Numbered from the stretch's first letter, positions 30,722 through 39,940 are shown. The stretch is 64,000 nt of DNA from Micromonospora musae (GCF_003626635.1 NZ_RAZT01000002.1:1-64000), one strand, 5' to 3'. Notes: a model not told the origin generated them from the letters alone. Translations and numbers: made by a program.

Positions 30722-31372
30722 TTACTGGCCGCTGGTGTCAGCGGTCGTGCCGGTCTCCCCGGCTGCTGCGGTCTCGCCGGCCTCCGGGGCGGAGCCTTCC
30801 GCGACCCGGTCCCGGGGCGCTCCGCCCCGAGTGGCCGTCGCGGCGACCGCGGCGGCCTTGGTGGCGCGGTGCGGCGCGAGCACCATGATCATGTTTCGGC
30901 CGTCCTGCTTCGGAGCGGCCTCGACGTACCCCAGCTCCGAGATCTCCGACTCGAGCCGGCGCAGGAGCCGGTAACCCAGCTCCGGTCGACTCTGCTCGCG
31001 ACCGCGGAACATGATCGTCACCTTGACCTTGTCGCCGGCCTTGAGGAACCGCACCACGTGACCCTTCTTGGTCTCGTAGTCGTGCGGATCGATCTTCGGC
31101 CGGAGCTTCATCTCCTTGATGACGGTCTGCTGCTGGTTACGCCGCGCTTCGCGCGCCTTCAGTGCGCTCTCGTACTTGAACTTGCCGAAGTCCATGAGCT
31201 TGCACACCGGCGGGCGCGCCATCGGCGCAACCTCGACCAGGTCCAGATCGACGTCCGCGGCCAGCTGAAGGGCGCGCTCCAGTGGGACGATGCCCACCTG
31301 CTCACCCTCGGGACCGACCAGTCGGACCTCACGTGCCCGGATCTGCTCGTTCACGCGTGGTTCGACGCTGAT
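30722..31372 (-). CDS. infC: translation initiation factor IF-3 with AUC start
   Basis: A 216-aa factor that binds the 30S subunit and checks start-codon choice. The protein reads [20 protein letters not shown] at the start, then the linker and C-domain ([41 protein letters not shown]). The only start consistent with this N-terminus is ATC at 31372, with GAGGAGG 5 nt upstream. A longer frame to 31591 adds 73 Arg/Pro-rich residues and has no sense as IF-3. A rare start allows IF-3 to limit its own synthesis. The last 40 residues form an alanine/glycine-rich extension. Confidence 0.95.
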   Translation of the reverse strand: MSVEPRVNEQIRAREVRLVGPEGEQVGIVPLERALQLAADVDLDLVEVAPMARPPVCKLMDFGKFKYESALKAREARRNQQQTVIKEMKLRPKIDPHDYETKKGHVVRFLKAGDKVKVTIMFRGREQSRPELGYRLLRRLESEISELGYVEAAPKQDGRNMIMVLAPHRATKAAAVAATATRGGAPRDRVAEGSAPEAGETAAAGETGTTADTSGQ

Positions 31373-31413
31373 GGGGCCTCCTCGAGTCGAGTGTCTGCTA
31401 CGTGCCGACCCTG

Positions 31414-31471
31414 CGGCTCCCGGGCGGGAGCCGACCCGGAAAGCAGAAGGCCCCGGCGTATGCCAGGGCCT
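31414..31471 (-). promoter_or_regulatory. infC leader with two hairpins
   Basis: In the 5' leader on the minus strand, the hairpin at 31471-31448 has a 10-bp stem including one G-U pair that exists only in minus-strand RNA, a 4-nt loop, and TCTGCTTT after it, like an attenuator. The hairpin 31433-31414 has perfect 8-bp arms CGGCTCCC/GGGAGCCG. Ribosomal-protein operons of this type are often controlled in the leader; which ligand acts here is unknown. Confidence 0.55.
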
Positions 31472-31721
31472 GCTCGACCGGTCAGCACGATCACATGGTC
31501 GCGCATCCGGCGCCGGGACATGCCCGGAACCGGTGACCGGACCCGGCCACCGTGGCGGCGACTCGGGTGGGAGCAGGCGCTCCACTTTCATGGCGCCCGC
31601 GTTAAGGCAGGCAGCCTGGTCGACTCGACAACACTACACCCTCACCACCGTCCCCACCCAATCCCCCCACCCCCGCACCCCCCGCGCCCCGCGCACCCCC
31701 GCGCGCGTCCCGGGGCGCACT

Positions 31722-31771
31722 TTCACGGAAAGAGTGCCCATTCGGCGCGGAATGGCCACTCTTTCCGTGAA
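31722..31771. terminator. long inverted repeat (TTCACGGAAAGAGTG family), copy 1
   Basis: Perfect 15-bp outer arms TTCACGGAAAGAGTG and complement, one mismatch, then 6 more inner base pairs. It lies 49 bases past the stop of the PH-domain gene. The same arm sequence recurs at 43973-44022, so this is a repeat family as well as a likely terminator. Confidence 0.75.
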
Positions 31772-31819
31772 CGAGTGGCCACTGCCCGGCGGGTGGGGGC
31801 GAGAGGGGGTGGGAGGGGG

Positions 31820-32293
31820 TTAGCGGTTGGGGGTGCTCTCGGTGATCCGGGCCAGGTGCGCCTGGTGCAGTCGACGCAGCGCCCGCACCCCGTCGACGGC
31901 CAGCTCCTTGTCGGCCGCCTGCAGGGCGATGATCGGCAGCAGGTCGTCGTCGTGCAGCTCCAGGCTCGCCCAGGGTGCGCCCCGGTCGAAGCGGACGCCG
32001 CGTACGACCTCCCAGGGCAGCTCGTACGAGCCGATCAGGTTGCGCACCCGCACGCCGCGCGCGTCGGCCTCCACCCGAGGGCGGGTGAAGATGAGGATGC
32101 CGAGCGCGCCGAAGATGCCCAGCCCGACCATCGCGAGCTGGTCGCCGCGCTGGAAGCTGCCGTAGCCGTCGCCGGTGGGGCCGTGCAGCGACGTCGCCAC
32201 CAGGGCGAACACCACCACCAGCACGGCTGCCGACGCCCAGCAGACCACCCGGATGCGCCGGGGCCGCAAACTGATCAGCTCGGGTTCGCTCAC
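31820..32293 (-). CDS. PH-domain membrane protein
   Basis: A 157-aa protein with two transmembrane helices (about 13-35 and 50-70) and a C-terminal bacterial PH-like domain (PRVEADARGVRVRNLIGSYELPWEVVRGVRF), matching the PH_6 type seen widely in actinobacteria. Function unknown, membrane location likely. The start is taken as GTG 32293 because CAGACT ends exactly 6 nt before it (leaderless pattern); a longer frame adds 32 Gly/Arg-rich residues. It is followed by the inverted repeat at 31722. Confidence 0.82.
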   Translation of the reverse strand: MSEPELISLRPRRIRVVCWASAAVLVVVFALVATSLHGPTGDGYGSFQRGDQLAMVGLGIFGALGILIFTRPRVEADARGVRVRNLIGSYELPWEVVRGVRFDRGAPWASLELHDDDLLPIIALQAADKELAVDGVRALRRLHQAHLARITESTPNR

Positions 32294-32299
32294 CCCACC

Positions 32300-32305
32300 A
32301 GTCTG
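32300..32305 (-). promoter_or_regulatory. -10 hexamer placed for a leaderless mRNA (PH-domain gene)
   Basis: CAGACT on the minus strand ends 6 nt before the GTG at 32293, identical in sequence and spacing to the element before the hydrolase gene at 35483. Confidence 0.45.
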
Positions 32306-32435
32306 CCACCCGCCGCCGGCCGGCCTGCCGCCGCCACGCTGCCCACGTCGAGCCGCCACGCCGCTCACCCCGACGCCGTCGACCTTCAAGCCGGCGACGC
32401 CTGTGTTCAGACGCGCGTCGACGCGGACGGAACGG

Positions 32436-33542
32436 TCAGCGGCCGCGGGCCGACGCCTCGCGGGGCCGGGCGCCGCGACCCGCCACGACGACGGCGAGGA
32501 GAGTCAGCCCCGCCCCGACCAGCACGGCGGGCCGAGCACCCGGGCCGCCGGGCAGGAGCGCGTCGAGCAGCAACGCCCCGCCGAGCTGACCGGCCACCAG
32601 GGCGAGGCCGGTGCGCAGCACCCCCGCCGAGCGGACCCCGACCACCAGGCCCGCCACGATGCCCACGCCGAGCAGGCCGCCGGTGTAGAGGTACCAGGCG
32701 TCCGGCCAGGCCCCGGTCGGCCCGGCGAGCGCGCCCGCGACAGCCGCCACGATCAGCACCACCGGCGTACTGACCAGGAAGTTGACCGCCACCCCGGCGG
32801 CGGCCGACCCGGCCGCGGAGACCCGGCCGTTCAACGCGGACTGCAGCGCCACCCCGACCCCGCCGGCGACCGCGAGCAGGACCAGCCCGACGGCCAGCTC
32901 CCCCACCGGTTGACCGACCTGGGCCAACGCCACCGCGGCCACGCCGAGCAGCCCGCCCGCGATCCGGGGACCGGTGAACGGCAACCGGCCGCCCGAGGCC
33001 AGGCCGGCCCGATCCACCGCCAGCCCACCCACGCTCCCGCCGGCCACCTGGGCGATGGTGAAGACGGCGACCCCGAGCACCGGCACCACGTACGCGCCGA
33101 GCACCACGATCGCCGCGCCGCCCAGCCCGCCCAGGTAGGACCACCAGGGCAGCCGGGCCCGCCGCAGCGTGGCGAGCCCGGTACGCATCGACGGCAGGAC
33201 GGCGAGACCGACGGCGACCAGCAGGGTGCCGCCGAGGTTGTTGACCACCGCGGCGAGGGTCGGCTCCCCGACCCGGACGCCCAACTCCCCGTTCGCCGCG
33301 CCCTGCGCCGCCGAGGCGACGCCGGCCACCGCCACCAGGGAGAGCGCCACCCACACCGGCAGCCCACCACCGGCCGGCGGCGCCGTTCGCGGGCGCGCGA
33401 CGCCCGGTCCCGAACCGCGCTGGGCCGGCAGCCGGAGATCCCCACCGCCCGCCGCGCCGGGCTCGGTGGGCGGCGACACGGCGCCCGGCGCCGTCCGGGA
33501 AGCTGCCGGCTCCGGCGCCGAGGCCGGCGGCGTCCCCGTCAC
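32436..33542 (-). CDS. DMT-superfamily transporter (YdcZ/DUF606-like)
   Basis: A 368-aa membrane protein formed from two DUF606 halves, each with about five hydrophobic helices; each half starts with an LP.WVALS/GELAVGLVLL-type segment followed by QGAANGELGVRVG or LQSALNGRVS. The substrate is unknown. A roughly 60-residue N-terminal extension rich in Pro, Ala and Gly precedes the first helix and is probably cytoplasmic and disordered. The GTG start overlaps the hisG stop (GTGA), so it is translated with hisG despite no obvious link to histidine. Confidence 0.85.
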   Translation of the reverse strand: MTGTPPASAPEPAASRTAPGAVSPPTEPGAAGGGDLRLPAQRGSGPGVARPRTAPPAGGGLPVWVALSLVAVAGVASAAQGAANGELGVRVGEPTLAAVVNNLGGTLLVAVGLAVLPSMRTGLATLRRARLPWWSYLGGLGGAAIVVLGAYVVPVLGVAVFTIAQVAGGSVGGLAVDRAGLASGGRLPFTGPRIAGGLLGVAAVALAQVGQPVGELAVGLVLLAVAGGVGVALQSALNGRVSAAGSAAAGVAVNFLVSTPVVLIVAAVAGALAGPTGAWPDAWYLYTGGLLGVGIVAGLVVGVRSAGVLRTGLALVAGQLGGALLLDALLPGGPGARPAVLVGAGLTLLAVVVAGRGARPREASARGR

Positions 33543-34384
33543 AGCCGGCAGGCGTGGATGTTGGTCACGAGGATCGCCCGGGCGCCGAGCTCGTAGAGCT
33601 CGTCCATGATCCGGTGTACGTCGTCGCTGAGCACCATGGCCTGCACCGCCACCCAGCCCTTCCGGTGCAGGGGCGACACGGTCGGCGACTCGATGCCCGG
33701 GGTGAGGGCGCTGGCCCGGTCCAGCAGGCCGGCCGGCACGTCGTAGGCGAGCATCACGTAGCGGCGGGCCACCAGCACGCCGTGCAGCCGGCGCAGCAAC
33801 TGCTCGGCCTGCGGGTGCGTGCCGGAGCCGGCCCGACGTACGAGCACCGCCGACGAGCGCAGCAGCGGCTCACCGAAGACGACGAGGCCGGCCTGACGCA
33901 GGGTCGCGCCCGTCTCGACCACGTCCGCCACCACGTCGGCGACGCCCAGTCGTACGGCGTTCTCCACCGCGCCGTCGAGCCGGATCACGTCGGCCTTCAC
34001 ACCCAGCTCGGCGAGGTGCCGCTCGACCAGCCCCGGGTACGCGGTGGCGACCCGGTGCCCACCCAGCTCCTGCACGGAGTCGATGTCCTCGGGGCGGGCG
34101 GCGAAGCGGAAGGTGGCCCGCCCGAAGGCGAGATCCACGACCTCCTCGGCCGGTGCGCCCGAGTCGATGAGCAGGTCCCGGCCGGTGATGCCGAGGTCCA
34201 GGTCACCGGAGCCCACGTAGGTGGCGATGTCCTTCGGGCGCAGGTAGAAGAACTCGATGTCGTTGGGCTCGTCCCGGCAGACCAGGTCCTTCGGGTCGGT
34301 GCGCTGGCGGTAGCCCGCCTCGCGCAGCATCTGGGCGGCCGGCTCGGCCAGGGTGCCCTTGTTCGGAATGGCGACACGCAGCAT
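33539..34384 (-). CDS. hisG: ATP phosphoribosyltransferase (long form)
   Basis: First histidine step: PRPP plus ATP. The 281-aa protein begins LRVAIPNKGTLAEPAAQML, has GDLDLGITGRDLL and the PRPP-type region GVADVVADVVETGATLRQAGL, and a C-terminal ACT-like regulatory domain (EQLLRRLHGVLVARRYVMLAYD to the end) that mediates histidine inhibition in long-form enzymes. It follows hisE by 46 bases and overlaps the transporter gene. Confidence 0.96.
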   Translation of the reverse strand: MLRVAIPNKGTLAEPAAQMLREAGYRQRTDPKDLVCRDEPNDIEFFYLRPKDIATYVGSGDLDLGITGRDLLIDSGAPAEEVVDLAFGRATFRFAARPEDIDSVQELGGHRVATAYPGLVERHLAELGVKADVIRLDGAVENAVRLGVADVVADVVETGATLRQAGLVVFGEPLLRSSAVLVRRAGSGTHPQAEQLLRRLHGVLVARRYVMLAYDVPAGLLDRASALTPGIESPTVSPLHRKGWVAVQAMVLSDDVHRIMDELYELGARAILVTNIHACRL

Positions 34385-34430
34385 GGCGGAGTGCTCCTAG
34401 CAGTCGGTTCGGATCGACGACGGGACGCAC

Positions 34431-34694
34431 TCACAGATGTCGGTAGACGTCCTTCAGCTCGAGCCCGGTGGCGAGCATCAGCACCTGGGTCTGGTAGAGC
34501 AGCTGGGAGATCTCCTCGGCGGCACGCTCCCGGCCCTCGTGCTCGGCGGCCATCCACGACTCGGCCGCCTCCTCGACGACCTTCTTGCCGATGAAGTGCA
34601 CGCCCCGCTCAAGGGCGGCGACCGTGCCCGAGCCGGGAGTGCCGGCCGCGGCCTTGGCCTGCAGCTCGGCGAACAACTCCTCGAACGTCTTCAC
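34431..34694 (-). CDS. hisE: phosphoribosyl-ATP pyrophosphatase
   Basis: Second histidine step, 87 aa, all-alpha MazG-like fold. The metal-binding helix pattern is [20 protein letters not shown] with [15 protein letters not shown] after it. The GTG start is preceded at exactly 6 nt by AAGAAT, with no ribosome site, suggesting leaderless transcription of the hisE-hisG unit. Confidence 0.95.
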   Translation of the reverse strand: MKTFEELFAELQAKAAAGTPGSGTVAALERGVHFIGKKVVEEAAESWMAAEHEGRERAAEEISQLLYQTQVLMLATGLELKDVYRHL

Positions 34695-34700
34695 GCCGCG

Positions 34701-34706
34701 ATTCTT
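34701..34706 (-). promoter_or_regulatory. -10 hexamer placed for a leaderless mRNA (hisE)
   Basis: AAGAAT on the minus strand ends 6 nt before the hisE GTG at 34694. The region is locally AT-rich (GAAAGAAT). Confidence 0.4.
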
Positions 34707-34793
34707 TCAGCTTCGCGGCCCGGTGGCGCGCCCCGGGTCGGGGTACGGCGTTTCCCGTCGCCCCCGGCTCCGTAGCCTGCGGCCTGGGCGGCG

Positions 34794-35483
34794 TCAGCCC
34801 GCCGTCGACGCGAGAAAGTCCCGCACCACCTGCAGGAACTCGGCCGGGCGGGCGGTGTGCACCGCGTGCCCGCCGTCGATCCGGGCCAGCCGGGCGGCGG
34901 GAATCCGCTCGGCCATTCGAGCCAGCTCACGCTGCGGCAGATGGCTGGCCGCCCCGCCGGCGACCAGCAGCGTCGGCGACGTGATCTGCGTCAACCTCTC
35001 CCACCAGTCGGGAGGCGGGTCGTTCAACTCGGCCACCACCGCCGTCCGGGCCGCCCAGTCGTACGGCGGGTCCACGGCGGGCGGGTCGGGCAGCCGCAGG
35101 CCCAGCGGCACAGGTGGCGGCGGCTCCGCCAGCACCAGCGCGGCGACCCGCTCCGGGTGCGCCTGCGCGAACAGGTAGGCCGAAACCGCGCCGGAGGAGT
35201 GCCCGAGCAGCGTGACCCGGGGCAGGGCGAGGGCGTCGAGGAACGCCAGCAGGTCGTCGCGCATCAGCTCCAGCCCGTACCGGCCGGGGCGGTCGGTCGC
35301 CCCGAAACCGCGCAGGTCCGGGGCGTACGTCCGGACGCCGTCGAGCCCGCCGGCGAGCCCGGACCAGGTCGCGCCGGTCGCGCCACCACCGTGCAGGGCG
35401 ACCAGCGCCCGCCCGCCGGCCGGGCCCCAGACCCGGTACGCCATCCGCAGGCCGGGCAGCCGCGCGTACTCGATCCGGCTCAT
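34794..35483 (-). CDS. alpha/beta-fold hydrolase
   Basis: A 229-aa cytoplasmic hydrolase. The oxyanion region ALHGGGATGATW, the nucleophile elbow LGHSSGAVSAY (Ser in GHSSG), an acid after SPTLLVAGGAASHL and the late histidine RIDGGHAVHTARP make a complete triad. The substrate is unknown. It starts with ATG preceded at 6 nt by CAGACT (35495-35490). A single-gene unit between the his and rib operons. Confidence 0.9.
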   Translation of the reverse strand: MSRIEYARLPGLRMAYRVWGPAGGRALVALHGGGATGATWSGLAGGLDGVRTYAPDLRGFGATDRPGRYGLELMRDDLLAFLDALALPRVTLLGHSSGAVSAYLFAQAHPERVAALVLAEPPPPVPLGLRLPDPPAVDPPYDWAARTAVVAELNDPPPDWWERLTQITSPTLLVAGGAASHLPQRELARMAERIPAARLARIDGGHAVHTARPAEFLQVVRDFLASTAG

Positions 35484-35489
35484 CCCGCG

Positions 35490-35495
35490 AGTCTG
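35490..35495 (-). promoter_or_regulatory. -10 hexamer placed for a leaderless mRNA (hydrolase gene)
   Basis: CAGACT on the minus strand ends 6 nt before the ATG at 35483, with no Shine-Dalgarno. Confidence 0.45.
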
Positions 35496-35524
35496 GCAGA
35501 GCCGACCGGACGCGACGAGCGGCA

Positions 35525-35551
35525 GCCTCGGGGTGATCGTCCCCCCGAGGC
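35525..35551 (-). terminator. hairpin terminator of the rib operon
   Basis: A 9-bp stem (GCCTCGGGG with its complement) and a 9-nt loop, starting 24 bases after the ribH stop. Confidence 0.65.
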
Positions 35552-35574
35552 CGCCGCTGCGATGGGCGGGCCGG

Positions 35575-36075
35575 TCAGCCCGCGAAGCCCACCCGGTGGC
35601 CGTTGGCGGTGTTGACCGACCGGATGGCCAGCGCCGCGTCGAGCGCGGCGACGGTCGACGCCCAGCCCTTGTCCTCCGCCGAACCGGGCAGGCCGGCCCG
35701 GTCCCGGGCCTGCTCCAGGTTGTCCACGGTGAGCACCCCGTGCGCCACCGGCTTGCCCTCGTCGAGCGCCACCCGGGTCAGCCCGTCGGTCACCGACCGG
35801 CAGACGTAGTCGAAGTGGGCGGTGGCGCCGCGCACCACGACGCCGAGCGCGACCACCACGTCGCAGCGCCGCGCCAGGGCCTGGGCCACCACCGGAATCT
35901 CCACCGAGCCGGCGACCCGGGCGACCACTGCGCGGGCGCCGGACGCCTCCGCGGCGGCGACCGCGCGTTCGAGCATGTGGTCGGTCAACTCGCCGTGCCA
36001 CCGCGCGGCGACCACTCCCACGGTCATCCCGCTCGCGTCGACGGGCGCCGCCGTCGGCTCCCCGAATCCCGCCAT
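35575..36075 (-). CDS. ribH: 6,7-dimethyl-8-ribityllumazine synthase
   Basis: Penultimate riboflavin step; forms icosahedral or pentameric shells. The 166-aa sequence has GSVEIPVVAQALARRCDVVV, ALGVVVRGATAHFDYVCRSV and HGVLTVDNLEQARDRAG, which carry the substrate-binding and catalytic His residues. It follows ribBA by 2 bases and ends the rib operon. Confidence 0.96.
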   Translation of the reverse strand: MAGFGEPTAAPVDASGMTVGVVAARWHGELTDHMLERAVAAAEASGARAVVARVAGSVEIPVVAQALARRCDVVVALGVVVRGATAHFDYVCRSVTDGLTRVALDEGKPVAHGVLTVDNLEQARDRAGLPGSAEDKGWASTVAALDAALAIRSVNTANGHRVGFAG

Positions 36076-36077
36076 GT

Positions 36078-37340
36078 CTATGCTCCGATCTCGTCACCGG
36101 CGGGCATCTTGCCGGCCGGTGCCTCCGTGACGTCGTCCAACTCCAACAGGTGTCCCATCCGGTCCCGCTTGGTCCGCAGGTACCGCACGTTCTCCGGGTG
36201 GGGACGCACCGGCAACGCCTCCCGGCCGGTGATCGTCAGGCCGTACCCCTCCAGCCCGGCCCGCTTCGCCGGGTTGTTGGTGAGCAGCCGCATGGAGCGC
36301 ACCCCGAGGTCGTACAGGATCTGCGCGCCGGTGCCGTAGTCCCGCGCGTCGGCCGGCAGCCCGAGGTCCAGGTTGGCGTCCACGGTGTCCCGGCCCAGGT
36401 CCTGCAGCTGGTAGGCCTGCAGCTTGTGCAGCAGCCCGATGCCGCGCCCCTCGTGGCCGCGCATGTAGAGCACCACCCCGCGCCCCTCCTGGGCGACGCG
36501 GGCCAGGGCGGCGTCGAGCTGCGGACCGCAGTCGCAGCGCAGCGAACCGAAGACGTCGCCGGTGAGGCACTCGGAGTGCACCCGGACCACGACGTCCTTT
36601 CCGTCGCCGATCTCGCCGTAGACCATGGCGACGTGCTCGGCCGTGTCGTGCGTGCTGCGGTACCCGATCGCCCGGAAGACCCCGTGCCGGGTCGGCATCC
36701 GCGCGTCGGCGACCTGCTCGACCTGCTTCTCCGTCCGCCGCCGGTACGCGATCAGGTCGGCGATCGTGATCATCGTGAGCGAGTGCTCGACGGAGAACTT
36801 CTCCAGGTCCGGCACCCGCATCATGGTGCCGTCGTCGTTGACCATCTCGCAGAGCACGCCGGCCGGACGCAGGCCGGCCAGCCGGGTGAGGTCGATGGCC
36901 GCCTCGGTGTGCCCGGGGCGGCGCAGCACCCCGCCCTGCCGGGCCCGCAGCGGCACCACGTGCCCGGGTCGGGCCAGGTCGACCGGCCCGGTGGTCGGGT
37001 CGGCGAGCAGCCGGATGGTGTGCGCCCGGTCGGCCGCCGAGATGCCGGTGGAGATGCCCTCCCGGGCGTCCACGGTCACCGTGTACGCGGTGCCCCGCCG
37101 GTCCTGGTTGGTGTGGTGCATCGGCGGCAGGTCCAGCCGGTCGGCCTCGCTCTCGAGCAGCGGCACGCAGATGAAGCCGGAGGTGTGGCGGACCATGAAC
37201 GCGACCAGCTCCGGGGTGGCCAGCTCGGCCGCGAAGATCAGGTCGCCCTCGTTCTCCCGGTCGGCGTCGTCGACCACGACGACGGGCCGCCCCGCGGCGA
37301 TCTCCGCGATCGCCTGCTCGATACTGCTGAAAGTGGTCAT
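36078..37340 (-). CDS. ribBA: bifunctional DHBP synthase/GTP cyclohydrolase II
   Basis: A 420-aa fusion. The RibB half (about 1-205) has [19 protein letters not shown] and [25 protein letters not shown]. The RibA half has the zinc cysteines in [18 protein letters not shown] and [20 protein letters not shown]. Together they convert ribulose-5-phosphate and GTP to the two riboflavin precursors. The ATG at 37340 overlaps the ribM stop by 4 bases. Confidence 0.97.
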   Translation of the reverse strand: MTTFSSIEQAIAEIAAGRPVVVVDDADRENEGDLIFAAELATPELVAFMVRHTSGFICVPLLESEADRLDLPPMHHTNQDRRGTAYTVTVDAREGISTGISAADRAHTIRLLADPTTGPVDLARPGHVVPLRARQGGVLRRPGHTEAAIDLTRLAGLRPAGVLCEMVNDDGTMMRVPDLEKFSVEHSLTMITIADLIAYRRRTEKQVEQVADARMPTRHGVFRAIGYRSTHDTAEHVAMVYGEIGDGKDVVVRVHSECLTGDVFGSLRCDCGPQLDAALARVAQEGRGVVLYMRGHEGRGIGLLHKLQAYQLQDLGRDTVDANLDLGLPADARDYGTGAQILYDLGVRSMRLLTNNPAKRAGLEGYGLTITGREALPVRPHPENVRYLRTKRDRMGHLLELDDVTEAPAGKMPAGDEIGA

Positions 37341-38035
37341 GCCACGGCCTCCGTGTAGGTGGACGGGATCGAGGAGCGGACCGGCCGCAGCCTCTGCGAC
37401 GTACGCCACCAGCTGGCGAAGCCCCAGACGCAGAACGCGCCGTAGATCAGGTACATGGCCGCCGACGGGTAGAAGCCCCCGTTGAGCAGCAGGGGTACGC
37501 CGACCGCGTCCACGGCGACCCAGATCAGCCAGAACTCGACCCAGCCACGGGCCATGCCGTAGGTGGCGAGCAGGCTGCCGACGAGGATCCAGGCGTCCGG
37601 CAGCGGCCCCCAGGAGCCGAGCGCGGCGAGCGCCGGATAGGCGGCGGCGACCCCGAGCACGGCCGCGACGAGCAGGCCCACCCGCTCCCGGCCGCTCGCC
37701 CAGCGGGGCACCACGGCACCCCCGTCGGGAACGGCGCCGAGCCGACGGGTGCGCGACCAGCGCCACCAGCCGTAGACGCTGACCGTGAAGAAGAAGACCT
37801 GCCGGCCTGCCTGCCCGTACAGGTCGTGCGCCTGCGGGGTGGCGAAGACCCCGCCGAGGAAGACGGTGAGGAGCAGCGCGTTGCCGATCATGCCGACCGG
37901 CCAGGCCCAGACCACCCGGCGCAGGCCGAGCAGCGCGGAGACCAGCCCGAACGCGTTGCCGACGATCTCGCGGACCAGCACCGGGGAACCGGCCACCGTC
38001 ACCTGCGCGTCGAGCAGCCAACCCAGCGTGCTCAT
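37337..38035 (-). CDS. ribM: PnuC-family riboflavin transporter
   Basis: A 232-aa membrane protein with about seven helices and the PnuC signatures [21 protein letters not shown] and YGWWRWSR; the late helix [22 protein letters not shown] is also typical. PnuC homologues inside rib operons of Corynebacterium and Streptomyces (RibM/PnuX) import riboflavin. Placement between ribE and ribBA under an FMN riboswitch makes that role likelier than nicotinamide riboside uptake. The start shares one base with the ribE stop (TGATG). Confidence 0.88.
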   Translation of the reverse strand: MSTLGWLLDAQVTVAGSPVLVREIVGNAFGLVSALLGLRRVVWAWPVGMIGNALLLTVFLGGVFATPQAHDLYGQAGRQVFFFTVSVYGWWRWSRTRRLGAVPDGGAVVPRWASGRERVGLLVAAVLGVAAAYPALAALGSWGPLPDAWILVGSLLATYGMARGWVEFWLIWVAVDAVGVPLLLNGGFYPSAAMYLIYGAFCVWGFASWWRTSQRLRPVRSSIPSTYTEAVA

Positions 38036-38712
38036 CAGGCGACCTCGGTGGGTGACCCGGCCGCGCCGGGGCCGAGCGGAACCACCCCGTCGGGACCGGC
38101 GGGCCCGACGCCGTTGGCCGACCGGTCGCCGAGCAGCCGCTCGACGTACTTGGCCAGCACGTCCACCTCGAGGTTCACCGGGTCGCCCACGCCGCGTACG
38201 CCGAGGGTGGTGAGCTTCAGCGTGGTGGGGATCAGCCCGACCGAGAACCAGTCCGGCCCGACACCGGCCACGGTCAGCGACACGCCGTCGACGGTGATCG
38301 AGCCCTTCTCCACCACGTACCGGGACAGCTGGGCGGGCAGCCGGAAGCGCAGCGTCTCCCACTGCTCGGCCGGCTCCCGGGAGAGCAGCTCGCCGACCCC
38401 GTCGACGTGCCCCTGCACCAGGTGCCCGCCGAGCCGGCTGCCCAGCGTCGCGGCCCGCTCCAGGTTCACCGGGGCGCCGGGGCGGAGCGCGCCGAGCGCC
38501 GAGCGGCGCAGCGTCTCCCCCATCACGTCCGCGGTGAAGACGCCGGCGTCGACGTCGACCACCGTCAGGCAGACGCCGTTGACGGCGATCGAGTCTCCGT
38601 GCCGGGCGTCGGCGGTGACCAGCGGGCCGCGGAGGGCGACCAGCGCCGAGTCCGCGGCGGTCGCCGTCACGGCGAGCACCTCACCCAACTCCTCGACGAT
38701 GCCGGTGAACAT
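38035..38712 (-). CDS. ribE: riboflavin synthase alpha chain
   Basis: Last riboflavin step, dismutation of two lumazines. The 225-aa protein has two homologous barrels: [12 protein letters not shown] and [13 protein letters not shown] in the first, then [11 protein letters not shown] and [17 protein letters not shown] in the second. A C-terminal tail of about 20 residues is Gly/Pro-rich. It starts one base after the ribD stop. Confidence 0.96.
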   Translation of the reverse strand: MFTGIVEELGEVLAVTATAADSALVALRGPLVTADARHGDSIAVNGVCLTVVDVDAGVFTADVMGETLRRSALGALRPGAPVNLERAATLGSRLGGHLVQGHVDGVGELLSREPAEQWETLRFRLPAQLSRYVVEKGSITVDGVSLTVAGVGPDWFSVGLIPTTLKLTTLGVRGVGDPVNLEVDVLAKYVERLLGDRSANGVGPAGPDGVVPLGPGAAGSPTEVA

Positions 38713-38713
38713 G

Positions 38714-39775
38714 TCAGCCCTCCCTCTTCCGGGGCAGCGCGGTGATCCGCAGATCCGGACCGATCTGCGTAACGTCGATCAACTCCAGATCGATGGCCTC
38801 GGCGATGGTCGTCACACCGGCGTCGACGAGCGCGGCCGGACCGGCGCCGAGCAGCCGGGGCGCGACGTACCCGACGATCTTGTCGACCAGCCCCGCGGCC
38901 AGGAACGCGCCGGCCAGCCGGGGCCCACCCTCCAGCAGGACCGCCCGCACGCCCCGCTGGTGCAGCGCGGCCAGCAGCGCCGGCAGGTCGACCCGGCCGT
39001 CCTTGCCGGCACCGACCTCCGCCACGGTGGCGATCCAGGTCCGGGCGGCGCCGTCGCGGACCTGGGCGTCGGCGGGCGTACGCCCCTCGCTGTCCACGAC
39101 CACCCGCAGCGGCTGGCGGATGGCGAGGCTGCCGTCGCGCAGGTTGCGGGCGGTGAGCCGGGGATCGTCGGCGAGCACGGTGCCCACCCCGGCGACGACC
39201 GCGTCGACGGTGCCGCGCAGCGCGTGCACGTCGATCCGGGCGGCCTCCGAGGTGATCCACATGCTGGTGCCGTCGGCCGCCGCCGACCGTCCGTCCAGCG
39301 TCGCGGCGTACTTCCAGATGACGTACGGCCAGCCCCGGCGCATCGAGGTCAGCCAGGCGATGTTGCCGGCCTCCGCCTCCTGGGTGCGTACCCCGAGGTC
39401 GACGCGGACGCCGGCGGCGCGCAGGGTGGCCGCCCCGCCGGAGGCAACCGGGTTCGGGTCGGGTACGGCGATCACCACCCGGGCCACCCCTGCCTGGACG
39501 AGCGCGAGACTGCAGGGGCCGGTGCGACCGGTGTGGTCGCAGGGTTCGAGAGTGACCACGGCGGTGCCGCCCCGGGCCCGTTCACCGGCCTGCGCGAGCG
39601 CGACGATCTCGGCGTGCGGCCCGCCCGCGTACGCGTGGAAGCCCTCGCCGACGACCTCGCCGTCGGCGTCCATCAGCACGCAGCCGACCACCGGATTGGG
39701 GCTGGTGGTGCCGAGTCCACGCGCGCCGAGTTCGATCGCGCGACGCATCGCCTCGTCGACGGAGACGCTCGCCAT
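38714..39775 (-). CDS. ribD: bifunctional riboflavin deaminase/reductase
   Basis: A 353-aa enzyme. The N-terminal deaminase has the zinc motif GPHAEIVAL and LEPCDHTGRTGPC; the C-terminal reductase follows from about residue 150 (RPYVIWKYAATLDGRSAAADG in pieces, then VLLEGGPRLAGAFLAAGLVD). The ATG at 39775 starts the deaminase properly; a longer frame upstream reads through the riboswitch and is rejected. It is the first gene of ribD-E-M-BA-H. Confidence 0.96.
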   Translation of the reverse strand: MASVSVDEAMRRAIELGARGLGTTSPNPVVGCVLMDADGEVVGEGFHAYAGGPHAEIVALAQAGERARGGTAVVTLEPCDHTGRTGPCSLALVQAGVARVVIAVPDPNPVASGGAATLRAAGVRVDLGVRTQEAEAGNIAWLTSMRRGWPYVIWKYAATLDGRSAAADGTSMWITSEAARIDVHALRGTVDAVVAGVGTVLADDPRLTARNLRDGSLAIRQPLRVVVDSEGRTPADAQVRDGAARTWIATVAEVGAGKDGRVDLPALLAALHQRGVRAVLLEGGPRLAGAFLAAGLVDKIVGYVAPRLLGAGPAALVDAGVTTIAEAIDLELIDVTQIGPDLRITALPRKREG

Positions 39776-39940
39776 TCGCCTTGTCCCTGCCTTCTCGCTC
39801 GCCGGTGGCGCGCGGGCGGGGTGGGAGGCGGCATCGGGCCGCGGGCGTGCGGCGGCGGAGATCCGGGTACGGCGGAGCCGACCCGCAGGGGCGACACGGC
39901 ACGCCGACACCGGCGTCCGGGCACGACCCGTCCGTCCCGC

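Noticed and set aside
36078..38021. 647-codon frame extending ribBA upstream through ribM
   Set aside because: ribBA homology begins at 37340 and ribM is clear in another frame; the extension is a shadow.
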